From Magnetospirillum molischianum DSM 120 (GTDB taxonomy: Bacteria > Pseudomonadota > Alphaproteobacteria > Rhodospirillales > Magnetospirillaceae), in NCBI RefSeq assembly GCF_000294655.1, contig NZ_CAHP01000013.1:1-64000 (forward strand): a stretch of DNA of 64,000 nucleotides, read 5' to 3'. This document shows positions 55,983 to 64,000 of the stretch, one piece after another. A program made the position numbers and the translations under genes. Position 1 is the stretch's first letter. The number at the start of each line of letters is the position of its first letter. A model generated the notes under the pieces. The model saw nothing but the letters and a program-made list of their open reading frames with translations, searched no databases and was not told the origin of the DNA.

Positions 55983-58733
55983 TCACCCCTCCTGCTTCTT
56001 GAGGAGAAGGATGCACAGCGTCATCAATACGACGATGCTGGCCACGATGGGGAGAAGCGACGGCCACAGCTCAACAAATCCCAGCGCCTTGGAAAAAGTG
56101 CCGCGCGAAATGATCAGAAAGTAGGTCGCCGGGAAAATCCGGCCGATGATGGCGCCACCGCCTTCCAGCGACGAAACCGGATTGATCAGCCCCGCATATT
56201 GGATTGCCGGGACGATGGTGCCGATGGTGGTACCGAAAATCGCAGCGATCTGGCTGCGCATGAAGGTTGACATCACCAGCCCGATCGCCGTCGCCGACAG
56301 AATGAACAGGAACGCCGCAACGGTCAGAAAGGCGAGGCTGCCGGTAAGCTGCACGCCGAACACCACCGTTACCAGCAGAGTGAGCAGGACGAAATTGACC
56401 ATCCCCAACAGGACATAGGGGATTTGCTTGCCGATCAGGAATTCGGCCCGAGTCACTGGTGTCACATAGAGATTGACGATCGAGCCGAGTTCCTTCTCGC
56501 GCACCACGCTCAACGAGGTCAACATCGCCGGAATCATCAAGAGAAGAATCGGAATCAGCGCGGGCACCATCGCGACGATGCTGACGATTTCGGGGTTGTA
56601 GCGAAATCGGATTTCGACCTCGACCGGGCTGAAGAACGGCCGCGTGCCCGACCGGCGCAACGCCGTTTCCGATAGCCAGGAAACATGCATGGCGCGGACA
56701 TAGGATTGGATCGTCTCGCCCCTCTGCGGCATCGCGCCGTCGAACCACGCCGCAACCTCGACCGGCATCCCGCGATCGATATCGCGGCCGAAGCCAGGGG
56801 GAATCTCGATGGCAAGCCCCAGCTCACCGCTCGCCATCCGGCGATCCAGATCGGCATAATCGGCAATCGGCGGCTGTTCCGAAAAATAGCGCGAGCCGGA
56901 TAGGGTGGTCGCGTAATCGCGGCTGAGGCTAGTCCCGTCATGATCGAGAACGGCAAAGCGGATATTCTCGACGTCAAGGCTGATCCCATAGCCCATGATC
57001 AGCATCAGGATAACGGTGCCGAACAGCGCCAGCGTGCCACGAATGGGATCGCGGCGGAGTTCAAGCCCCTCGCGCCTCGTATAGCTCCACATCCGCCGCG
57101 GGCTGAAACCGCGCCACACTGGCGCTGGCGTGGCGGGAGGGGGCACGATCTCGACCGGGGCCTTCGCGCCAGATGTCTCCGCGCCTCCGGCCTCGGTCAA
57201 ATAATCGATGAAGGCCTCTTCCAGACTGGCCGCACCACGTCCGGCGATCACGCCCGCTGGACTGTCGCAAACCAAAACCCGACCGGCATGCATCAGGGAA
57301 ATGCGGTCGCAGCGTTCGGCCTCGTTCATGAAGTGGGTCGAGATGAAGATCGTGACCAGATCGTTGCGCGACAGATCGACCATCATTTGCCAAAACATGT
57401 CGCGCGCGATCGGATCGACGCCGGAGGTCGGCTCGTCCAGAATCAGCAGTTCTGGCTTGTGGACCATCGCGACCGCCAGCGACAAACGTTGGCGCACCCC
57501 CAGCGGCAGGGTGTCCGGCAGAGACTCGATCTCGGCGGCAAGCTCGAAGCGGTCGGCCATCTCGGCAACCCGGCCAGGAACCTCCGCCGCGGAAACCCCG
57601 AAAAGTTGGGCGTGCAGCGTCAAATTCTGCGCCACGGTCAGCTCGGAATAGAGCGAGAACCCTTGCGTCATGTATCCGACCCGACGCCGCATCGCCATAT
57701 CGACGGTGGCGACCCGCCGACCGAACAGCCGGGCCTCGCCCGCGCTGGCCGACAGCAGGCCGGTCAACAGCTTCATCGTCGTGGTCTTGCCGCAGCCATT
57801 CGAGCCGAGAAAGCCGAAAATCTCGCCGCGTTCGATCCGAAAATCGACCTGATCGACGGCGGTGAAATCGCCGAAGCGGACGGTCAGCCCCTTCGCCTCG
57901 ATCACCACCTCAACGGTGGAATCCACTGTCCGGGGCTGAATCATCACGGCGTGGTGACGCCGCCGCTGCTCTTCCGGCATCAGGGCAATAAAGGCGTCTT
58001 CCAACGTCGCCGCGCCGGTACGGTCAAGCAGTTCCTGAGGCGTGCCGGTGGCGATTACCCGCCCGGCATTGATCGCGACCAGGGAGTCGAATCGTTCCGC
58101 TTCTTCCATATAGGCGGTGGCGACGACGACGCTCATCCCTGGCCGCACGGCGCGAATCCGCTCGACCAGATCCCAGAACTGGACCCGTGACAGCGGATCG
58201 ACACCGGTGGTCGGCTCGTCGAGAATCAGCAGATCGGGATCGTGAATGAGCGCACAGCACAGCCCCAGCTTCTGCTTCATTCCCCCGGACAGCTTTCCCG
58301 CCGGGCGGTCACGGAACGGCAGCAGCCCGGTACTGGCCAACAGATCGTCGATCCGGCTTTCACGCTCGGCCCTGTCCTGACCGAACAGCCGGGCGAAGAA
58401 ATCCATGTTCTCGACCACCGAAAGGGTGGCGTAGAGGTTACGGCCCAGCCCCTGCGGCATAAAGGCGATACGAGGGCAGATCGCGATCCGGTGGCGGGGA
58501 TCGGCGATGTCGCCGCCCAACACCTCGACCTGCCCGTCTTGAACCGCCCGCGCGCCCACGACAAGGTTGAACAGCGTCGATTTGCCGACTCCATCCGGCC
58601 CGATCAGACCAGTGATCCGACCCAAGGGCAGCGCCAGACTGACCCGATCCAACGCCAGATTCTTTCCATAGCGCAGGCTGACCTCGACGAGTCGGATCGC
58701 CATCGCCTCGGCGGCGATTGCGGGCGGGGTCAT
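55983..58733 (-). CDS. Fused ABC exporter: two ATPase domains plus ABC-2 permease (RbbA/YhiH-like)
   Basis: A 916-residue protein. First ATPase: Walker [10 protein letters not shown], signature [10 protein letters not shown], Walker [13 protein letters not shown]. Second ATPase: Walker [10 protein letters not shown], Walker [13 protein letters not shown], but its signature is degenerate ([10 protein letters not shown] instead of LSGGxxQ). The C-terminal part (about 540-916) is an ABC-2 permease with [20 protein letters not shown]. Asymmetric ATP sites of this sort are common in such fusions. With the HlyD-like and outer-membrane genes upstream it forms a complete export system; the substrate is unknown (drug or hydrophobic compound likely). 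Confidence 0.92.
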   Translation of the reverse strand: MTPPAIAAEAMAIRLVEVSLRYGKNLALDRVSLALPLGRITGLIGPDGVGKSTLFNLVVGARAVQDGQVEVLGGDIADPRHRIAICPRIAFMPQGLGRNLYATLSVVENMDFFARLFGQDRAERESRIDDLLASTGLLPFRDRPAGKLSGGMKQKLGLCCALIHDPDLLILDEPTTGVDPLSRVQFWDLVERIRAVRPGMSVVVATAYMEEAERFDSLVAINAGRVIATGTPQELLDRTGAATLEDAFIALMPEEQRRRHHAVMIQPRTVDSTVEVVIEAKGLTVRFGDFTAVDQVDFRIERGEIFGFLGSNGCGKTTTMKLLTGLLSASAGEARLFGRRVATVDMAMRRRVGYMTQGFSLYSELTVAQNLTLHAQLFGVSAAEVPGRVAEMADRFELAAEIESLPDTLPLGVRQRLSLAVAMVHKPELLILDEPTSGVDPIARDMFWQMMVDLSRNDLVTIFISTHFMNEAERCDRISLMHAGRVLVCDSPAGVIAGRGAASLEEAFIDYLTEAGGAETSGAKAPVEIVPPPATPAPVWRGFSPRRMWSYTRREGLELRRDPIRGTLALFGTVILMLIMGYGISLDVENIRFAVLDHDGTSLSRDYATTLSGSRYFSEQPPIADYADLDRRMASGELGLAIEIPPGFGRDIDRGMPVEVAAWFDGAMPQRGETIQSYVRAMHVSWLSETALRRSGTRPFFSPVEVEIRFRYNPEIVSIVAMVPALIPILLLMIPAMLTSLSVVREKELGSIVNLYVTPVTRAEFLIGKQIPYVLLGMVNFVLLTLLVTVVFGVQLTGSLAFLTVAAFLFILSATAIGLVMSTFMRSQIAAIFGTTIGTIVPAIQYAGLINPVSSLEGGGAIIGRIFPATYFLIISRGTFSKALGFVELWPSLLPIVASIVVLMTLCILLLKKQEG

Positions 58734-60160
58734 TGCGGCACATGAAGGGCAAGGCGAGCGGGCCAGTCCTGCGCGGCATCAAGTCGAACATAGGCCATGC
58801 CGGGCAGCCCCGTCTTGACGTCGCGGCTGAATTTCCTCAGCAATTCCGGATCGAGCCTGGCCCGGACCCGAAACATCAGCTTTTGCCGCTCGCTGGCCGT
58901 TTCGACCGATTTTGGGGTGAATTGGGCGACATCGGCCACAAACGAGACACTGGCCGGAATCACCCATTGCGGCGCCGCGTCGAGCACTAGACGCACTTCA
59001 CTGCCAAGGGCGACCTTGCCCACGGCGGCATCGGGCAAGAAAAAGGTCATGTAGACGTCGGACAGATCGACCAGATTAAGCACCTTGCCCCCGGCCGCGA
59101 TCACTTCCGCCGCTTGCGCCACCCGGTACTGGACCCGACCGTCACGCGGCGATTTGAGGGCGCAATCCTCGATGTCGGTCTGGATTCGCGTCATCGTGGC
59201 GCGGGCCGCATCGGCGCTGGACCGTGCGCCAACAACCTGCGCCCGTGCGGTAACGATCGCGGCATCAGCCGCAGCGACCTGAGCCTGAGCGGCAGCAACG
59301 GCGGCGGCGCTGCCTTGCTGACTGGCGAGATCGTCATCGTATTCCTGTACCGCGGCCGCCCCTTCACTCGACAGCGTTCGCGAGCGCGCCAGCCGCTTGC
59401 CCGCCACCGTCAGCTCGGCTTTGCGTTGCGCGACGACGGCCAGCGCCGCCGCCCGCTCGCTCCGGCGTTGCGTCACCTGACTTTCGGCGGTAACGATGGC
59501 GCTTTCGGCCCGCGCCAGATCGGCGGCGGCCTCGGCCATCTGAGCGTCAAGCCCCTGGGTATCCATCCGGGCAACGACCTGACCGCGTTCGACGACCTCG
59601 CCTTCCTTGACCAGAATATCGGCCAGCCGACCGGGCAATTTCGCCGCGACATCGATTTCAACCGCCTCGATCCGGCCGTTACCGCTGGCGAAGCCCGGCC
59701 CCAATTGCTTTGGCTTCAACAGATCCCAGACCAGAAGTCCAAGTCCCACCGCCACCACAAGGATCACCCCCCCGACGATCCATTTGGTTCGGGTGGGCTT
59801 GGGGGCGGGCTTTGCGTCTTCTGGTTTCGGCGTGGGAGTTGGAGCGGGTTTCGGCTCAGTCTCGGGCTTCTTCTCTTCTGGATGAGCGTCAGGCGGAGGA
59901 GCAGATTTGGCTTCGGCTTTGGCCTCGGCTGTCCCCCTGGTCTCCGTCCGAGTCTCGACCTTTGTTTCGATGGTGGCATCGGGCTTGATTTCGGTGTGGG
60001 TCTCCGTCCGGGTCTCAACCTTCGAATCCGGGGCTGTTTCGGTCTTTGTTTCCGTCCTGATTTCCGTCTTGGTGACGATTTTACCGTCCGGATTGGTTTC
60101 AGTACGGGTTTCCGTCCGAATCTCCGTCTTGGTATCGGGCGAGGCGTCAGTTTTGGTCAT
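58730..60160 (-). CDS. HlyD-family adaptor with Thr/Glu repeat N-terminus
   Basis: A 476-residue periplasmic adaptor. Residues about 8-80 form a highly repetitive charged stretch built from TETK/TEIR units ([17 protein letters not shown], then similar repeats), followed by a Pro/Glu-rich linker to about 122. The membrane anchor is [19 protein letters not shown]. The rest is a standard YhiI-like adaptor: [20 protein letters not shown], long helical hairpin, lipoyl/barrel domain. The repeat tail would lie in the cytoplasm, next to the ATPase. Start overlaps the outer-membrane gene by four bases; stop overlaps the ABC gene start. Confidence 0.9.
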   Translation of the reverse strand: MTKTDASPDTKTEIRTETRTETNPDGKIVTKTEIRTETKTETAPDSKVETRTETHTEIKPDATIETKVETRTETRGTAEAKAEAKSAPPPDAHPEEKKPETEPKPAPTPTPKPEDAKPAPKPTRTKWIVGGVILVVAVGLGLLVWDLLKPKQLGPGFASGNGRIEAVEIDVAAKLPGRLADILVKEGEVVERGQVVARMDTQGLDAQMAEAAADLARAESAIVTAESQVTQRRSERAAALAVVAQRKAELTVAGKRLARSRTLSSEGAAAVQEYDDDLASQQGSAAAVAAAQAQVAAADAAIVTARAQVVGARSSADAARATMTRIQTDIEDCALKSPRDGRVQYRVAQAAEVIAAGGKVLNLVDLSDVYMTFFLPDAAVGKVALGSEVRLVLDAAPQWVIPASVSFVADVAQFTPKSVETASERQKLMFRVRARLDPELLRKFSRDVKTGLPGMAYVRLDAAQDWPARLALHVPQ

Positions 60161-61560
60161 GGGGACCGCCTGTCGATTTCATCGTCGCCCCCGCCCAAGG
60201 CGGCATACAGATTGACCTCGCTCGACAGGCGGGCGCGTCTGGTCTCGACCAGCGCCTGCTCGGTGGCGAACAGATCGCGCTCGGCGTCCAGCACATCGAG
60301 ATAGGTCGAGGCACCATGGAGATAGCGGAGCCGAGACAGGCGGGCGCGCTCGATCAACGCATTCAGGGTTCGCTGCTGCGCCGCCACCTGCTGCCCCAGC
60401 CAGCGCCGCGCCGCCAGGGCATCGGCGACATCGCGAAAGGCGGTTTGCACCGTCCGCTCGTACTCGGCCACGGCACTGTCGCGTTGCGCCTTGGCCTCGC
60501 CCAAAGCACCCAGCAAGCGCCCTCCCTCGAACAGAGGCATCGACAGATTGGCGGCAAGCGTCCAGATCCGGCTTCCTCCCATGAACAGACCGTCAAGCGC
60601 CGCACTGGCGGTGCCGTAATCGCCGGTCAACGCGATGCGGGGGAAAAACGCCGCCCGCGCCGCACCGATATCGGCCTCCGCCGCACGCAGCCGGTTCTCG
60701 GCGCCGCGAATGTCGGGACGATCCTCCAGTAGGATTGACGGCAGGCCCGGCGGCAGGTCGCGCACCACCGCGTCTTCGACCGAAGACAGCGCCACGATCT
60801 CGGCCCCGACCGGCCCCCCCACCAGAACGGTCAGGGCGTTGCGCGTCTTCTCACGCTGTTGCTCCAGCGTGATCAGGGCGCTATCGGCCTGACCGAGCAG
60901 GGTTTCAGCCTGGGTCAGATCGATCCGGGGCGAGGCACCAACCTCATAGCGCCGCCGGGCGATCCGGGCGGAATCGCGACGGCTGTCGATCGTCTGCATG
61001 GCCAGGACGATTCGCTCGTCCAATTCACGCCCGACCAGCCAGGTATTGGCGATTTCGGCAATCAGGTTGAGGGCAACCGCCCGGCGCGCCTCGTCCGTTG
61101 CCAACCAGCGTTCCAGCGCGGCGGTATCCTGGCTGCGAATACGGCCCCACAGGTCCAACTCCCACCCCACGCTGACCGACGCGCGGAAGGTGTTGGCAAC
61201 GACACTTTTACCCGTATAAGACAGATCGGCGGGCGTTTTGGCACGAGACGAATCCACCCCGCCGTCAAGGTGTGGAAACAACTCGGCGCGCTGGATACGG
61301 TACTGGTTACGAACCACCTCGACCCGCTGGACCGCGATGCGTAGGTCGCGGTTGTTTTCCAGCGCCTGGGCAATCAGGTCCGCCAATGCGGGGGCGACAA
61401 AGAAGGATTGCCAGCGAATCGGTCGTGCCAGCGGATCGCCGCGATCCGGCATCGGCCACGTTGCCGACACCGGTAAAGCGGGCCGCACCGGCTCGGATGC
61501 CAACGAGCATCCGGCCAGCAGCAGAACAGCGAACAAAGAACCCAAGCGGGGCAGTTTCAT
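60157..61560 (-). CDS. Outer-membrane efflux lipoprotein (NodT/OprM type)
   Basis: A 467-residue TolC-superfamily lipoprotein. The signal sequence ends with the lipobox LLAGC. The two-fold repeat of long helices is clear (NNRDLRIAVQRVEVVRNQYR and, later, AERDLFATEQALVETRRARL), with SVGWELDLWGRIRS as family marker. It provides the outer-membrane channel of the ABC exporter and is the first gene of the operon. Intact and of usual length. Confidence 0.92.
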   Translation of the reverse strand: MKLPRLGSLFAVLLLAGCSLASEPVRPALPVSATWPMPDRGDPLARPIRWQSFFVAPALADLIAQALENNRDLRIAVQRVEVVRNQYRIQRAELFPHLDGGVDSSRAKTPADLSYTGKSVVANTFRASVSVGWELDLWGRIRSQDTAALERWLATDEARRAVALNLIAEIANTWLVGRELDERIVLAMQTIDSRRDSARIARRRYEVGASPRIDLTQAETLLGQADSALITLEQQREKTRNALTVLVGGPVGAEIVALSSVEDAVVRDLPPGLPSILLEDRPDIRGAENRLRAAEADIGAARAAFFPRIALTGDYGTASAALDGLFMGGSRIWTLAANLSMPLFEGGRLLGALGEAKAQRDSAVAEYERTVQTAFRDVADALAARRWLGQQVAAQQRTLNALIERARLSRLRYLHGASTYLDVLDAERDLFATEQALVETRRARLSSEVNLYAALGGGDDEIDRRSP

Positions 61561-61593
61561 CGACCTACCCCCGCCGGTTGCACGCCAGAACCC

Positions 61594-61923
61594 CTACTTG
61601 TCCGTCTTGATCTTCAACTCACTCTTGACCGAAGTGACGCCGGAGACGGACCGTGCGATCGCAATCGCCTTGTCGATTTCGGCTTGGCTGGCGAGGTTCC
61701 CACTTAACTCAACCTCACCCTTGCTGTCGGTCTCGACCTTGATATCGAGCAGAGTCTTGATTTTTTCTTCTGCCAGCTTGGCTTTGATCTTGGTTGTTAT
61801 GGTCGAGTCCTTCACGTAGGTCTCGGCCTGTGCACGGTCGCTCTCCGCGTTCGCCGCCCCAACGAAAACCGGGGACAGCATGACGGCAAGGGCGATGCAC
61901 ATGGTGGCGATCCGGTATTTCAT
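61594..61923 (-). CDS. BON-domain periplasmic protein (OsmY-like)
   Basis: A 109-residue protein; start MKYRIATMC at 61923 has AAGGA seven bases upstream. Signal peptide ends GAANAE. A single BON domain follows (DSTITTKIKAKLAEEK, then KGEVELSGNLASQAEIDKAI and GVTSVKSEL). BON proteins associate with membranes and help cells under osmotic or envelope stress. 33 bases upstream of the exporter operon on the same strand, so it may be co-transcribed with it. Confidence 0.88.
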   Translation of the reverse strand: MKYRIATMCIALAVMLSPVFVGAANAESDRAQAETYVKDSTITTKIKAKLAEEKIKTLLDIKVETDSKGEVELSGNLASQAEIDKAIAIARSVSGVTSVKSELKIKTDK

Positions 61924-62074
61924 GGACATATCCTTGAATTTATCGATGTATCCTTGCGTTCGGGCAAACGCTGGATATCACCAAGCCTACAGAATCACCC
62001 GAAAAGATCCGATATAACAACAAATTACCGATGACTTCACCTCACCTGTAATTTTCACAATTACAATCGATTAT

Positions 62075-62581
62075 CTAATTCTTTTCGTGCGGAGAGGCCT
62101 TACTCTTACCGGCCTTTCCATCCTTATCGCTTGGCTCCCGATCAAAGGTTTCCTTCTGGCTAGGAGTCAGAGTCGCGTAAAACGCCTCCAGCGCCGGTCG
62201 AGTCTCCTGAAGGGATTGAAGCTCAAGCTTCAGGTGAGCCTCCTTGCTGGCTTCGCGCTCCAGCACTGTCGGCTTGACCCCGGCCTTGGGGCCGTTGGCA
62301 TGACATGCGGTCCGTATCGTTTCCGCTGCCGCGAGAGAATCCTGGCGATATTTGGCGAAAGCCGACTTCTGCGGCTCGGTCAGCTTAAGTCGCGCTTCCT
62401 GATAACCAAGCTCTCCGCCCCGATGGGCGTAATGATCGTCGCAGGCCTTGACATGCCTCGCGGTCAGATCCTGCTGGGTCAGCACCGGCTCGTTCTTGCC
62501 CGGAGAGGTCGGCTCGGCCAGCGCCAGCGAACTCCACACCAGGGGAAGAGTGAACAGAAGGGCGCGAGATGGTTTGACCAT
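62075..62581 (-). CDS. Spy/CpxP-like periplasmic protein (LTXXQ type)
   Basis: A 168-residue secreted protein: signal peptide to about 22 (SLALAEPT), then helices carrying the two LTxxQ-type motifs LTEPQKSAFAKYR and LTPSQKETFDREP. Two cysteines (CDDHYAH, RTACHANG) may pair. Spy and CpxP are envelope-stress chaperones. The C-terminus is Lys/Ser-rich and disordered. AAGGAA precedes the start. Stands just upstream of the BON gene, 151 bases apart. Confidence 0.75.
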   Translation of the reverse strand: MVKPSRALLFTLPLVWSSLALAEPTSPGKNEPVLTQQDLTARHVKACDDHYAHRGGELGYQEARLKLTEPQKSAFAKYRQDSLAAAETIRTACHANGPKAGVKPTVLEREASKEAHLKLELQSLQETRPALEAFYATLTPSQKETFDREPSDKDGKAGKSKASPHEKN

Positions 62582-62924
62582 GGGAAATTCCTTGAGCTAG
62601 GGCATGTTGGGATATCTCCGAGGTCAAGAGACCCCGCACCGTTCGAAAAAAGCGGAAACGGCGTGTCCCAATGCTGGAGCAGCGATGATGCAGCAGCTGT
62701 AAATCCAAAATATCAATACAAACAAATATTTTTATAGTGTCGGAATATACTTAAGAGTTTCTTGAAAAGAAATGATCACAATTCATAAAATAAACAAAAA
62801 AGTTTACACAAACACCAATACAGACTTGAGACCATAAGCGTATTTTCCGATCCTGCCTCTATGGCGTCACCGATGGTTAGTCTTTGACGATTAATCATTC
62901 GTTCGCCGAGGCAGGAGTTGCTCC
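62582..62924. other. Divergent AT-rich promoter region of the Spy-like gene and osmC
   Basis: 343 bases with no gene. The section 62700-62840 is AT-rich with several TATA-like and A-run elements and likely holds both promoters. GGCAGGAG at 62910-62917 is the ribosome site of osmC. No known operator recognised. Confidence 0.45.
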
Positions 62925-63398
62925 GTGACTGAAAAAGCCGCAAGCGTGCATTGGGACGGCCAGGGCAAAACCGGCCATGGAACGATCAGCACCGAAACCG
63001 GGGCTTTATCCCGGTCCCCTTATGGCTTCGGTAGCCGTTTCGGTGCGGAACGGCGCAACACGAATCCAGAAGAACTCCTCGGCGCGGCCCACGCAGCCTG
63101 TTTCACCATGGCGTTTTCGTTTGCAGCGGAAAAAGCCGGACTGGCCATCACCGAAATCGAGACCACCGCCAATGTCCGTCTTGTCCCCCAGGGCGAGGGT
63201 TTTCTGATCGATCGTATCGCCCTGATCCTGACGGCGACCGGGCTCGGCGTCGATACGGCGAGATTCCACGAGATTGCCGAGGGGGCGAAGCGCGATTGTC
63301 CGCTGTCGAAGGCGCTGGCCAGTGTCCCCGAGATCACGTTGGAGGCGACCTTAAAGGAGGAACCCGCCGCGATCCGCAAAGCGGGATTGTTGCCGTGA
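62925..63398 (+). CDS. osmC: OsmC-family organic hydroperoxide reductase
   Basis: A 157-residue thiol peroxidase that reduces organic hydroperoxides. The two redox cysteines are in [12 protein letters not shown] (about 61) and [11 protein letters not shown] (about 125), with [12 protein letters not shown] near the N-terminus as in OsmC proper. Start at 62925 is a GTG with a good ribosome site. Its stop overlaps the poxB start (GTGA), so the two are translated together, an unusual pairing for these stress functions. Confidence 0.93.
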   Translation: MTEKAASVHWDGQGKTGHGTISTETGALSRSPYGFGSRFGAERRNTNPEELLGAAHAACFTMAFSFAAEKAGLAITEIETTANVRLVPQGEGFLIDRIALILTATGLGVDTARFHEIAEGAKRDCPLSKALASVPEITLEATLKEEPAAIRKAGLLP

Positions 63399-64000
63399 GC
63401 GCCAACACGGTCGCCGATCTGTTCGTCCAGACGCTTGTCCGGGCTGGGGTCCAGCGTATTTATGGCGTGGTCGGCGACAGCCTGAATGGGATCACCGAAG
63501 CACTGCGGCAGCAGGGGGAGATCGACTGGATCCACGTCCGTCATGAAGAAAGCGCCGCCTTTGCCGCCGGGGCCGAAGCGCACCTGACCGACCAATTAGC
63601 AGTCTGCGCCGGAAGTTGTGGCCCCGGCAATTTGCACCTGATCAATGGCCTGTTCGATTGTCACCGCTCCCGCGTGCCGGTGTTGGCGATCGCGGCGCAG
63701 ATTCCCAGTGCGGAGATCGGACGGCATTACTCCCAGGAAACCCACCCTCAAATCCTGTTCGCCGAATGCAGCCATTTCTGTGAGATGGTTTCGACACCGG
63801 AACAGATGCCGGGCGTGGTGGAAACGGCGATCCGGGCCGCAATCGGCCAACGGGGCGTCGCGGTGATCGTCATCCCCGGCGATATCGCCTTGATGAAAGC
63901 GCCCGCCGATGCGCGTTCGTCGGCGTCTCTGCTGCCGCCGGTTCCGGTCGTCCGCCCCAACGACGAGACGATTAATGCGCTGGCGGCGATGCTTAACGCC
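63395..64000 (+). CDS. poxB: Pyruvate dehydrogenase (quinone)/oxidase, 5' part
   Basis: The first 202 residues of a thiamine-diphosphate enzyme; the gene runs off the window. GTG start at 63395 overlaps the osmC stop. The N-terminal ThDP-binding domain shows [17 protein letters not shown], the activating glutamate in [36 protein letters not shown] and [21 protein letters not shown], which fits PoxB better than acetolactate synthase. PoxB oxidises pyruvate to acetate and passes electrons to quinone at the membrane. The C-terminal membrane-binding part is not visible. Confidence 0.9.
   Translation, partial: MSANTVADLFVQTLVRAGVQRIYGVVGDSLNGITEALRQQGEIDWIHVRHEESAAFAAGAEAHLTDQLAVCAGSCGPGNLHLINGLFDCHRSRVPVLAIAAQIPSAEIGRHYSQETHPQILFAECSHFCEMVSTPEQMPGVVETAIRAAIGQRGVAVIVIPGDIALMKAPADARSSASLLPPVPVVRPNDETINALAAMLNA

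Noticed and set aside
59114-60304. 396-codon plus-strand frame opposite the HlyD-like gene
   Set aside because: Shadow of the repetitive minus-strand gene; Gly/Phe/Arg-rich text reflects the repeat read backwards.

Overview
The window comes from a GC-rich purple non-sulfur alphaproteobacterium. Two pairs of very short light-harvesting 2 (LH2) beta/alpha genes closely resemble the LH2 polypeptides known from Rhodospirillum (Phaeospirillum) molischianum. They lie beside a bacteriophytochrome, its heme oxygenase and a cobalamin-type regulator, so a Phaeospirillum-like member of the Rhodospirillaceae is the best guess. That guess rests on remembered family sequences and not on a search.

Layout. 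1-8.3 kb is a defence/mobile region, all on the minus strand: the 5' part of an IS66-type transposase inserted in an already broken VapC-like toxin gene, its intact antitoxin, a PD-(D/E)XK nuclease-like gene, and a complete type I restriction-modification operon (hsdR-hsdM-hsdS). 8.3-11.9 kb is a compositionally distinct AT-richer segment with a three-gene operon: TraT-like lipoprotein, a caspase fused to a degenerate SNase-like domain, and a second lipoprotein. 12-19.3 kb is a vitamin-B6-themed block: YggS, serine hydroxymethyltransferase, a MocR/PdxR-type regulator, a BenE-type transporter, pyridoxal kinase, a 37-codon coupled ORF and a class III aminotransferase. 19.3-25.9 kb is a heavy-metal RND efflux operon with two small accessory genes, followed by a wrecked IS5-family element.

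26.6-32.2 kb is the methylcitrate cycle (prpD-prpB-prpC plus an acyl-CoA thioesterase) divergent from its XRE/Fe-S regulator. 32.3-35.6 kb is metE divergent from metR. Then come a chemoreceptor, a pseudogenised carboxymuconolactone decarboxylase, an aldo/keto reductase and a zinc alcohol dehydrogenase. A tyrosine-recombinase remnant abuts tRNA-Leu(CAA) at 41.0 kb. thrS-infC, a RidA-family gene and a STAS-domain gene follow.

45.4-53.7 kb is the light-response locus: heme oxygenase, an unrecognised helical protein, a bacteriophytochrome kinase, a NarL-type response regulator, a convergent MerR-cobalamin regulator, and two pucBA pairs. An AT-rich non-coding kilobase upstream of puc carries three copies of a short palindrome. 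54.9-61.6 kb is a complete tripartite ABC exporter operon. The window closes with BON and Spy-like periplasmic proteins, OsmC and the start of poxB.
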